NCBI GenBank assembly: GCA_004552155.1
Contig: SFPF01000106.1
Coordinates: 1-6,264, forward strand
From: Bacteroidales bacterium
GTDB taxonomy: Bacteria; Bacteroidota; Bacteroidia; Bacteroidales; Bacteroidaceae
Direction of reading: 5' to 3'
Length of the DNA stretch: 6,264 bases
Both the position numbers and the translations under genes were made by a program. The notes beneath the pieces are model-generated. The model saw only the letters and a program-made list of their open reading frames with translations. It was not told the origin of the DNA and did no database searches. Of the stretch, positions 1 to 5,811 are shown one piece after another. Within the stretch, counting starts at the first letter, position 1. Every line of letters begins with the position of its first letter.

Positions 1-221
1 TGCGAGGCGAAATAGAAATCCTCCGCATTGACGTAAAGCGTACTGTCTACGTCAAGTTGTTCTTTGATGTATTGGAGTATCATCGTGGTCTTCCCCACGC
101 CCCGCGCACCGACGATGCCCACCAAACGCCCGTTCCAATTCACTTTGTCATACATATATCTGTGAAACGAGGTATCGGTCAGCCGCAACAGCCGTTTATA
201 GTATGCTATCAACCCATCCAT
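1..221 (-). CDS. AAA-family ATPase, N-terminal part (AAA_14/DUF4143-like), runs off left edge
   Basis: This is the first 73 codons of a gene whose 3' part lies outside the window. Translating the minus strand from the ATG at 221-219 gives MDGLIAYYKRLLRLTDTSFH, then a strand ending in GIVGARGVGKTT (residues 35-46). That is a Walker A P-loop with Lys44 and Thr45 as the nucleotide-binding residues, followed by a helix and the strand TLYVNAEDFYF. The pattern of a short N-terminal helix, a P-loop near residue 40 and a 'YVNAED' strand matches the AAA_14 plus DUF4143 ATPases that occur in many copies in Bacteroidales genomes. Those proteins are usually 370-400 residues, so about 80% is missing here because of the window edge, not because of damage. 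Their cellular role is poorly known. A second in-frame ATG lies farther upstream of the P-loop only at residue 1, so this start is well placed. The family call is by recall; the P-loop is directly visible. Confidence 0.82.
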   Translation of the reverse strand, partial: MDGLIAYYKRLLRLTDTSFHRYMYDKVNWNGRLVGIVGARGVGKTTMILQYIKEQLDVDSTLYVNAEDFYFAS

Positions 222-245
222 AATGATTTTGATTTATAATCCGAG

Positions 246-320
246 GCAAAGATAGTGCAAGGTGAGCGCAATAAAGTTTACTTTAATGACCGAACCGCAG
301 CCTATCTTATGCAAAGATAG
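246..320. repeat. Intergenic repeat-like element with direct and inverted copies of gcaaagatag
   Basis: The ten bases gcaaagatag occur at 246-255 and again at 311-320. The inverted form ctatctt (302-308) pairs with aagatag (314-320) to form a 7-bp hairpin with a 5-base loop. Between them is a near-palindrome, taaagt (272-277) against actttа-type bases (280-285). Such structured, non-coding blocks next to ATPase genes are reminiscent of dispersed extragenic repeats in Bacteroidales, but that link is from memory and needs a genome search. No open reading frame of interest crosses the element. Confidence 0.45.
247..254 (-). promoter_or_regulatory. Possible -7 box for the ATPase gene
   Basis: The minus strand reads TATCTTTG here, a full match to the Bacteroidetes -7 consensus TAnnTTTG, about 25 bases before the ATPase start codon. 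A good TTTG -33 box at the usual 19-21 base distance is not seen; there is only a TTG about 14 bases upstream. The box lies inside the repeat at 246-320, which carries a second identical copy at 312-319, so the match may belong to the repeat and not to a dedicated promoter. Confidence 0.4.
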
Positions 321-326
321 CCATTT

Positions 327-379
327 TGCACTCACTAAGTGCATTTTTCGCAAGAAAATGCACTATCACAGTGCATTTT
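327..379. repeat. Four alternating inverted-repeat arms able to form competing hairpins
   Basis: The arms are tgcact (327-332), agtgcatttt (338-347), aaaatgcact (355-364) and agtgcatttt (370-379). Arms 1 and 2 pair over 6 bp. Arms 2 and 3 pair over 10 bp with a 7-base loop. Arms 3 and 4 pair over 10 bp with a 5-base loop. Only two of these can coexist, so the segment can switch between pairings. It lies 19 bases beyond the stop codon of the mannosidase gene. Confidence 0.6.
355..379 (-). terminator. Likely intrinsic terminator of the GH92 gene
   Basis: On the minus strand the sequence is aaaatgcact, loop gtgat, agtgcatttt, beginning about 19 bases after the mannosidase stop codon. A 10-bp stem with an A run before it and a T run after it is the form of an intrinsic terminator, and it is nearly symmetrical, so it could work in both directions. 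The GC core is short (gcact), so strength is uncertain. It overlaps the larger set of alternating arms at 327-379. Confidence 0.45.
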
Positions 380-397
380 CCCGCAATTTCAAACCCG

Positions 398-2580
398 CTA
401 TTGCATTTCAAAAGTCAAAGTGCCGCCTTTTACGAGGTCGGAATGCGTTATGGCAAGGCGGCGCACTTTGCGCCCGTTCCACCGTACGCACTTCACGAGC
501 GGACTTGCCGCGCCGCCGTTGCGCTGCGCCTTGATGACGAGTTTTTTGCCGTCGGAGAGATGAAGGGTTACGGTGGGGAACAATGGGGTACCGAGGGCGT
601 AGCTGCCCGAGGCAGGATCGACGGGATAGAACCCGAGGGCGGAAAAGACGTACCATGCCGACATCTGCCCGCAATCCTCATTGCCGCAAAGCCCGTCTGG
701 GCGGTTGAAGTAGAAGCTGCGGCGAATGCTGTCCACCAACAACTGGGCGGTTTCGGGACGGCCGATGTAATTATAAAGGTAAGCCACGTGGTGGCTCGGC
801 TCGTTGCCGTGCGCATACTGCCCTATCATGCCCGTGGAGAAAATGGGCAATGAAGCAGTGTCTGCGCTCTCGTGGGCGAACATGCTGTCGAGCAACGCGG
901 CGAAGCGCTTGCGCCCGCAGTGACGGATAAGCCCCGGTATGTCGTGCTGCACCGACCAGAAATATTGCCGGGCATTGCTCTCGCAGATGTCGGGCGTGTA
1001 GTCATCGGGCTTGAAAGGGCTCACGAAATTGCCGTCGCTGCGGCGGGGCTGCATATAGCCGGAGGAGGGGTTGTAGACGTTGCGCCAATAGTCTGCGCGC
1101 GCGGCAAACTCCCGCGCCTCTGCCGCTGCGCCCGCCCTTTCGGCCAGCCGAGCGATGCAGGCATCGTCGAAAGCATATTCAAGGGTGCGCGAGAGCGACC
1201 AGTTGTCGTTGTTGTAGGGATCCTTCACGTCGCAAGGCACATAGCCCAGCGTGCGCTGGTAGCCGATGCCGCGATATTCGTCCTTGCGCGCCGTGGCGAG
1301 GCAGAGGCGCAGGGCGCGGTTGATGTCGTCGGCAGGCGACATGATATTTTTGAGAAAAGCATCTGCAATGACCGCTGCGGCGTGGTAGCCAATCATCATG
1401 TCGGTCTCGCTGCCCCACAGCGTCCACACGGGCAGCCGCCCGTTCTGTTCGGCAAAGTCGAGCAGGGAACGCACCATTTCTGCGGCGCGTTCCGGGCAAA
1501 GCAGGGTGTAGAGGGGGTGCGCGGCGCGGTAGGTGTCCCAAAGCGAGAAGGTGGAATAATTGCGCGGCGCGGCGCGATGCATCTTGCCGTCGGGACCGGG
1601 ATAGAGGCCGTCGGCATCGCAGTAAAGCGTGGGCGCGAGCAGAGCGTGGTAAAGCGCAGTGTAAAACGTAGCGCGCTCGTCGGCCGTGCCGCCTTCCACC
1701 TCGATTTTCCCCAAAGTTTCGTCCCATCGCGCCTCAGCCGCCTTGCGGTATGCCTCGAAATCGTCGTGCGGCGCTTCTGCCGCGAGGTTTTTCTCCGCGC
1801 CCTCCTCGCCGGTCGGCGAGAGGGCGGTGACGACGGTCAGCAGAGCCTCATCGCCGAGATTGTCAAACTCAAACCGCGCCTTGATTGCCGTCCCCGTGCG
1901 CCGCCCGTCCGTCATGACAGGCACGCTGTCTACTGCCATGCGCGTATAGGAGTGGGAAAAGCGAGTTTGGAAAAACACGCGCTGCCCCCGCGCCCAACCT
2001 TCTGAGGCTCTCATGCCGCGTATGCTCCGCCTGCCGCAGGCTTCGAGGCGGCAGTCTACGGTGCGGTCCCAGTTCATCGCCTTGCCCAAGTCGAGCAGCA
2101 CGATGGCTTTCTTGCCTTTCGGAAAGGCGTACCGCTGTATGCCGCACCGCTCTGTGGCGGTGAGTTCCACGCGGATGCCGTAGTCTTTGAGGCATACGGC
2201 GTAATAGCCGGCGTGCGCCTCTTCCTCGGCGTGGCAGAACTGGCTGTGCGTGCCGAGCGGTGCTGCCGCCGTGCGCAGGGGTTCGGTGACGGGGAGGAAA
2301 GAGATGTCGTAAAGGTCGCCCGCCCCCGTGCCGCTCAGATGGGTGTGGCTGAAGCCGGCTATCGTGCTGTCTCCCAGCCGGGCAGCCCGTTGTCGGGGCT
2401 GAGCTGCACCATGCCGAAGGGCACCTGCGCCCCGGGATAGGTGTTGCCGGTGTAGTCGGTGCCGATAAAGGGATTTACGATATGGCTCAACTGCTCTTTG
2501 CCGGCAGTTTGCCCTTCGGCGTGCAATGGGAGCAGGGAGAGCAGGAGGGAAAGGCATACAATATTATATATAGGCTTCAC
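398..2580 (-). pseudogene. GH92 exo-alpha-mannosidase (alpha-1,2-mannosidase family), interrupted by a frameshift near 2372
   Basis: The product would be a secreted, calcium-dependent exo-alpha-mannosidase of glycoside hydrolase family 92, trimming mannose from N-glycans or yeast mannan in the periplasm. The first frame starts at a GTG (2580-2578) and encodes a Sec signal peptide (MKPIYNIVCLSLLLSLLPLHA, cut near residues 21-23) and the family opening VNPFIGTDYTGNTYPG and PFGMVQLSPDNGLPGW. After Trp69 (2376-2374) this frame ends within five codons. Homology resumes in the next frame at DSTIAGFSHTHLSGTGAGD (from 2371) and continues to the stop at 398-400. The second frame keeps HGNEPSHH (about 809-786), with Glu (802-800) as the expected catalytic acid, and GNEDCGQMSAW, with Asp as the expected catalytic base region. 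Family members normally carry about nine residues like DRIxGYFYP between the two blocks, so about 25 bases seem to be lost. Total length, about 726 codons present, otherwise fits the family. All other hallmarks are intact, so the damage is recent or a sequence error. Confidence 0.88.
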
Positions 2581-2674
2581 TGGATTCCTATTAAAAGTTT
2601 CGTAATATATTTATATAACGCGTTGATTGAATTATTCAAGTTAGTTAGAATTGCGATTAAGGCCTCATGGGTAG

Positions 2675-2694
2675 GGGCGTTTTGCAAAACGCCC
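2675..2694. repeat. Perfect 20-bp palindrome (REP-like)
   Basis: The bases GGGCGTTTTGCAAAACGCCC are a perfect palindrome. The first 14 bases recur as a direct copy at 2740-2753, 65 bases away. A palindrome of this type, framed by gtaggggcg, resembles extragenic palindromic repeats seen in Bacteroidales genomes (from memory). It could be a protein-binding site, a short hairpin, or the core of a mobile repeat. There is no T run after it that would make it a clear terminator. Confidence 0.6.
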
Positions 2695-2730
2695 GCCGTG
2701 TAAGCCAAAAGACAAATCCAATAAAGCAAA

Positions 2731-2758
2731 CCATTTTCCGGGCGTTTTGCAAATGGCG
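2731..2758. repeat. Diverged second copy of the palindromic repeat
   Basis: Bases 2740-2753 (gggcgttttgcaaa) repeat the left side of the palindrome at 2675-2694, but the right side has changed to tggcg, so the symmetry is imperfect. The outer bases ccattt (2731-2736) and aaatgg (2751-2756) form a different inverted pair. It lies about 100 bases upstream of the psd promoter. Confidence 0.45.
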
Positions 2759-2850
2759 TGCATCGCCACAAAAATAGCGATTTATCTCCACTTTGTCACC
2801 TTTCTTAGCGCACAAATGCAATAAATGCCGCTTTCCTTATAGGATAAAGT

Positions 2851-2881
2851 TTTGCACAATAGCAAAAAAACACTAACTTTG
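2851..2881 (+). promoter_or_regulatory. Bacteroidetes-type promoter of the psd-pssA operon
   Basis: A TTTG at 2851-2854 is followed, after 19 bases, by TAACTTTG at 2874-2881. This is an exact match to the -33 (TTTG) and -7 (TAnnTTTG) elements used by the Bacteroidetes primary sigma factor, at the usual distance. Transcription would start about 7 bases after 2881, leaving a leader of roughly 50 bases before the psd start codon at 2938. Confidence 0.75.
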
Positions 2882-2937
2882 CGGAAAATATATCCATTTT
2901 AATACAAGCCGCTTCGGCGAAGCGCAACTATATAGGC

Positions 2938-3648
2938 ATGGCAAGACTCAAAAGATTAAAGAAAATCCGCCTCCACAGAGAGGGCAACACCATTCTGTGG
3001 AACAGCCTCATAGCCCTGTTGGTCACCAACGGAGCGCTCTATTTCCTGTTGAAGGACAGCAACCTTTGGCCTTTTTATATTTATGCGGCTATCACGGTCA
3101 GCCTCTTTGCCATCGCCGTCAATTTCTTCCGCTGCCCCATCCGCCTCTTCCCCGGCGACACGGAGAACGTGGTGGTGGCTTCTGCCGACGGCAAGATCGT
3201 GGTGATTGAGGAAGTCGATGAAAACGAGTATTTCCACGACCGCCGCCTCATGATTTCCATCTTCATGTCTATCACGAACGTCCATGCCAACTGGTTTCCC
3301 GTGGACGGTTTCGTCAAGAAGGTAGTGCACCATAAGGGAAATTTCCACAAGGCATGGCTGCCTAAGGCAAGCACCGAGAACGAGCGTTCCACGGTGGTCA
3401 TCGAAACGCCTGCCGGACAGGAAATCCTCGTGCGCCAAGTGGCGGGAGCCGTGGCACGGCGCATCGTCACCTATGCCCGCCCCGACGATGCCTGCTACAT
3501 CGACGAGCACATGGGTTTCATCAAGTTCGGTTCGCGCGTGGACGTGTACCTGCCGCTCAATTCCGAGGTGCTCGTTGAAATGGGACAGGCCACCGTGGGC
3601 AACCAAACCGTCCTGGCACGCCTCAACCCCGAAGCAGCCAACGCTTAG
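2938..3648 (+). CDS. psd: Phosphatidylserine decarboxylase proenzyme (Psd, short type)
   Basis: This 236-residue protein converts phosphatidylserine to phosphatidylethanolamine at the inner membrane, the last step of that pathway. Two hydrophobic segments (about residues 20-38 and 45-64) anchor the N-terminus. The catalytic part follows: ASADGKIVVIEEVDENEYFHDRR (from residue 81, Asp84 a likely triad aspartate), MSITNVHANWFPVDG (His116 the likely catalytic histidine), and FIKFGSRVDVYLP near the end. Self-cleavage between Gly198 and Ser199 of the FGSR motif would turn Ser199 into the pyruvoyl cofactor and split the protein into beta (1-198) and alpha (199-236) chains. FGSR replaces the LGST of the long E. 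coli type and is normal for the short class found in Bacteroides. The ATG at 2938 is supported by the family-typical start MARLKRLKKIRLHREG and the promoter just upstream. The stop is 15 bases before pssA, so the two are very probably cotranscribed. Confidence 0.95.
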   Translation: MARLKRLKKIRLHREGNTILWNSLIALLVTNGALYFLLKDSNLWPFYIYAAITVSLFAIAVNFFRCPIRLFPGDTENVVVASADGKIVVIEEVDENEYFHDRRLMISIFMSITNVHANWFPVDGFVKKVVHHKGNFHKAWLPKASTENERSTVVIETPAGQEILVRQVAGAVARRIVTYARPDDACYIDEHMGFIKFGSRVDVYLPLNSEVLVEMGQATVGNQTVLARLNPEAANA

Positions 3649-3663
3649 AAGCAGTTTTTATCG

Positions 3664-4404
3664 ATGAAAAAGCATATTCCCAACACGCTTACGTGTTGCA
3701 ACCTCATCAGCGGCTGCATTGCCACGGGACTCGCTTTCTGCGGGGACTATTCCTCTGCATTATTGTTTATCGTAATCGGTGCGGCCTTCGACTTTTTCGA
3801 CGGCTTCGCGGCGCGTCTGCTCGGCGTGTCCTCGCCCATCGGCAAGGAACTCGACTCGTTGGCCGACGACATCACCTTCGGCTTTGCGCCCGCCACCATT
3901 GTATTCAGCATTTTAGGGAAACTCCTGCCAGCCGGCACCGCTTGCTCCGCAGACTGCCCCTTGGCGTGCGTCGGCCAGGCTCTCCTACCCTATCTGCCCT
4001 ACGCCGCCTTCCTCATCGCGGCATTCTCGGCCCTGCGCCTTGCCAAGTTCAACCTCGACGAGCGGCAGCAAACGGGATTCATCGGACTGCCCACGCCTGC
4101 CAACGCCCTCTTCTGGGGCGCGCTGGCCCAGACCCTGCCCACCGACGCGCCCAACGCCCTGCTGTTTTGGAGCCTCCTCGGCGGCGCGCTGATTTCTTGC
4201 TGGCTGCTCGTGGCAGAGATACCGATGTTCGCCCTCAAATTCAAGCACTTCGGCTGGCACGGCAACGCCCTGCGCTACTCCTTCGCTCTCGCCTCTATCG
4301 CTCTGTTGTGCGTCTTCGGCCTCGCCGGTTTTTCTGCCGTAATCGTGCTCTACATCGTATGTTCTTTGGTCAATAACGCCGTTGCAAAGGCAGGGAAGCA
4401 ATAA
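3664..4404 (+). CDS. pssA: CDP-diacylglycerol-serine O-phosphatidyltransferase (phosphatidylserine synthase)
   Basis: This 246-residue integral membrane enzyme joins CDP-diacylglycerol and L-serine to give phosphatidylserine and CMP, supplying the substrate of the upstream decarboxylase. It carries the complete CDP-alcohol phosphatidyltransferase signature DG-x2-AR-x8-G-x3-D-x3-D: Asp46, Gly47, Ala50, Arg51, Gly60, Asp64 and Asp68. The aspartates bind the two metal ions and the CDP group. The N-terminus KKHIPNTLTCCNLISGC is typical of PssA proteins, which usually open with (K)xxPNxxTxxNLxxG, and this supports the ATG at 3664. Hydrophobic segments near 12-26, 31-43, 72-88, 105-125, 166-188, 204-222 and 223-238 indicate a polytopic protein. 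The stretch 88-105, rich in Ala and Cys, looks like a loop that may be lineage specific. It follows psd by 15 bases with no Shine-Dalgarno site, as is usual in this phylum, and is followed by the DUF4834 gene after 51 bases. Confidence 0.95.
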   Translation: MKKHIPNTLTCCNLISGCIATGLAFCGDYSSALLFIVIGAAFDFFDGFAARLLGVSSPIGKELDSLADDITFGFAPATIVFSILGKLLPAGTACSADCPLACVGQALLPYLPYAAFLIAAFSALRLAKFNLDERQQTGFIGLPTPANALFWGALAQTLPTDAPNALLFWSLLGGALISCWLLVAEIPMFALKFKHFGWHGNALRYSFALASIALLCVFGLAGFSAVIVLYIVCSLVNNAVAKAGKQ

Positions 4405-4455
4405 TTGGCACGCCCTTTGCACTTTATTGGTTAGAACATTATTCATTCAGACTTT

Positions 4456-4725
4456 ATGCAAACCGGACTTGGCTGCCTCTTCGCCCTGATTTTTGGCTTT
4501 TTCATTTTCCTTTTCAGCATTGCGCACACCTTTGTGCGCACCATCTATTCATTCCTCGGCTTCACGCCCCGCAGGGAAAGCGGCAGCAACAGCCGACGGC
4601 CGGACAATGCGCAAGGCCAAGGCACAGGCAGCGCGCACTCCAAAGGCAATTCGCGCCAACGCCGCAGCGGCAAGATTTTCAGGAAAGACGAAGGCGAATA
4701 CATTGATTTTGAAGAAATCCCGTAA
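4456..4725 (+). CDS. DUF4834-family small membrane protein
   Basis: This 89-residue protein has one N-terminal membrane helix (about residues 5-29, CLFALIFGFFIFLFSIAHTF), a basic, low-complexity middle rich in Arg, Ser, Asn and Gly (about 38-75), and an acidic tail ending KDEGEYIDFEEIP. A single helix, a disordered basic linker and a conserved (D/E)GEYxDFEEI tail fit DUF4834, a Bacteroidetes-restricted family of unknown function that I recall sitting beside pssA. It lies in the same direction, 51 bases after pssA, so cotranscription is likely. The position suggests a link to phospholipid synthesis or the membrane, but this is only inference. The ATG at 4456 places the hydrophobic helix right at the start and is the natural choice; a 'shadow' frame starting at 4493 lacks these features. 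Confidence 0.85.
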   Translation: MQTGLGCLFALIFGFFIFLFSIAHTFVRTIYSFLGFTPRRESGSNSRRPDNAQGQGTGSAHSKGNSRQRRSGKIFRKDEGEYIDFEEIP

Positions 4726-4751
4726 GCCTCGCAAGACACTTAACACTTAAG

Positions 4752-4920
4752 GTGGGTTCTATTAATTCACTTTGGCAGATTTTGGATTTATTTTCGAGGA
4801 TAACCGACGAACGAGCGAGAGGAGAGCCGAGCTTGCTCGTTCGTCGGTTAGACCGAAAAGAAAACAAAAGATGCCAAACATCAACCCAACATTATTTTAA
4901 CGTGAGTTCGACGAATTATA
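4752..4920. repeat. Boundary spacer flanked by an imperfect 16-base direct repeat
   Basis: GTGGGTTCTATTAATT (4752-4767) and GTGAGTTCGACGAATT (4902-4917) match at 12 of 16 bases, in the same orientation, 150 bases apart, and they enclose the 16-bp inverted repeat at 4801-4850. The block has no credible gene and lies where GC-rich core DNA gives way to AT-rich DNA. It could be a small non-autonomous repeat element or chance similarity; a copy count in the genome would tell. Confidence 0.3.
4801..4850. repeat. 16-bp perfect inverted repeat with an 18-base spacer
   Basis: TAACCGACGAACGAGC (4801-4816) is exactly complementary in reverse to GCTCGTTCGTCGGTTA (4835-4850). In RNA this would be a very stable stem. 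A shorter hairpin inside it, CGAGC (4828-4832), loop tt, GCTCG (4835-4839), uses the same bases and would compete with the long form. There is no T run on either strand after the stem, so it is not a standard intrinsic terminator, though it may still block or protect transcripts converging from DUF4834 and from the minus-strand genes. Confidence 0.75.
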
Positions 4921-4970
4921 ACTATCTATAAATTTGGCGATTAGCGAAAATTATTGTGTCTTTATAGTAC

Positions 4971-5192
4971 TCAATTACAAAGAAATACAAAACAATAATC
5001 GCTATGATCACCGGGATTGCTTGCAAGATATACGGGAATATACATTTCGTTGAATTTCCTCCAATCTTCGGGGAATTTGCCTGTCAAATCCTCGTTTACA
5101 TTGAAGTCAACGCCAATGTAATTTTCTTTTAGGCATTGTGGTGCGAAGCATCCAGCAGCGCCCAACATTAAGCGGAAATATATCTTTGCCAT
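4971..5192 (-). pseudogene. Mrr-type restriction endonuclease protein, N-terminal remnant
   Basis: The ATG at 5192-5190 opens MAKIYFRLMLGAAGCFAPQC, followed by LKENYIGVDFNVNEDLTGKF and PEDWRKFNEMYIPVYLASNPG. This is the N-terminal domain of a group of Mrr-like, modification-dependent restriction endonuclease proteins, which normally continue with KSKVAAGLACG and a C-terminal nuclease domain to about 300 residues. Here the match stops after Gly61 (5012-5010). Twelve unrelated residues (DHSDYCFVFLCN) lead to a TGA at 4973-4971, so the nuclease domain is absent and no cutting activity is expected. A TTG six bases earlier could also start it, but the family begins with MAKIYF. It begins 18 bases after the caspase-like gene's stop and reads in the same direction, so both were probably in one operon. 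Family assignment is by recall of the N-terminal pattern. Confidence 0.65.
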
Positions 5193-5210
5193 GTGCAATG
5201 AGATTCAAGT

Positions 5211-5804
5211 TTAACATGCGTGAAAGTGAAGGTCGGACAACAAGGATTCATACCTTGTGTAGAACTCACTTTCACAATCTGTATATCTTTCAATATCTAT
5301 GTCCTTCTGTGATAACAAATCATTCAAGAGAGCAATATCTGCTATTCCAGAATCATATGCATCAACAGAGATTTGATAACCGCTCACCATTTTAGCAAGG
5401 CAATCTCTTTTGAAATGTTTGGAATCAATTTTGTTAGACATTGTTCTGCAAGAACTGAAATGTAGAATTTTATCTTCAAAAAATCCCTTTGCCCATTTAG
5501 AGATGGTTGTGAGAGGGATTGTTTGCCCTTCAATCCACAATGACTTCTTTTCACCATGACAAGCGAAATAGATAATATCAAATTTTTCAAATTCTTCTTC
5601 CTCATGGGTACGGAAGTAGTCGAGATAATACTTCAGATCAGACTTCGTCCTGATTCTTCTATATATTATCTCACAATCGTATGCCTCCTTCAGCCAATTT
5701 AGCATTGGCAAGGTATTCAGGCTAAAGCGATTCTTACGGTTTCTTTCGCTATACTCCCACTCAGCTTCTAAGCATATTATATTGTGGATTGTTTGGCTCT
5801 TCAT
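5211..5804 (-). CDS. Caspase/CHAT-like cysteine protease-fold protein (DUF6642-like)
   Basis: From the ATG at 5804-5802 this is a 197-residue soluble protein, MKSQTIHNIICLEAEWEYSE onward. It shows a strand FDIIYFACHGE (about residues 75-85, His83-Gly84) and then KILHFSSCRTM (112-122, Cys119). This His-Gly followed some 35 residues later by Ser-Cys at the end of a strand is the catalytic dyad layout of the caspase/CHAT fold. The opening strand with E/W residues, the helix 'LKYYLDYF' and the later SGYQISVDAYDSGIADIALL segment recall proteins listed as DUF6642. There is no signal peptide or membrane helix. The reading frame stays open farther upstream (to 5963), but those 53 codons overlap the deiminase remnant in another frame and are not family-like, so the internal ATG seven bases after that remnant's stop is preferred. 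It is AT-rich, unlike the genes to the left. The substrate is unknown; CHAT-like proteins often act in defence or cell-suicide systems. Confidence 0.68.
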   Translation of the reverse strand: MKSQTIHNIICLEAEWEYSERNRKNRFSLNTLPMLNWLKEAYDCEIIYRRIRTKSDLKYYLDYFRTHEEEEFEKFDIIYFACHGEKKSLWIEGQTIPLTTISKWAKGFFEDKILHFSSCRTMSNKIDSKHFKRDCLAKMVSGYQISVDAYDSGIADIALLNDLLSQKDIDIERYTDCESEFYTRYESLLSDLHFHAC

Positions 5805-5811
5805 AATTGAA

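Larger units (their letters stand above)
2581..2937. other. Divergent intergenic spacer between the GH92 gene and psd
   Basis: This 357-base spacer separates two genes that are read away from each other. It holds a perfect palindrome and a partial second copy (2675-2758) and a convincing promoter for psd (2851-2881). On the minus strand no strong promoter for the mannosidase is visible; the best -7-like string is TAACTTG at 2643-2637, without a matching -33 box. A 64-codon minus-strand frame here has no recognisable features and is built partly from the repeats, so it is not called as a gene. Confidence 0.6.

Noticed and set aside
872..2005. Long plus-strand open frame (377 codons) opposite the mannosidase gene
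   Set aside because: It lies fully antisense to a GH92 gene with clear motifs. Its translation is Arg/Ala/Val-rich without any recognisable domain, as expected for the mirror of a GC-rich gene.
2577..2771. 64-codon minus-strand frame upstream of the mannosidase gene
   Set aside because: It is composed largely of the palindromic repeat sequence and spacer, and shows no domain; no promoter or supporting context.
2956..3606. Minus-strand open frame (216 codons) opposite psd
   Set aside because: It is antisense to a confidently identified gene; His- and Asp-rich translation without family features; a product of the GC-rich codon pattern.
4801..4850. CRISPR array or classic terminator
   Set aside because: There are only two arms in opposite orientation, not direct repeats with regular spacers, and no T run follows the stem on either strand.
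4679..4867. 62-codon minus-strand frame across the DUF4834 3' end and the inverted repeat
   Set aside because: It overlaps a better supported gene and a hairpin, and its sequence resembles nothing I recognise.
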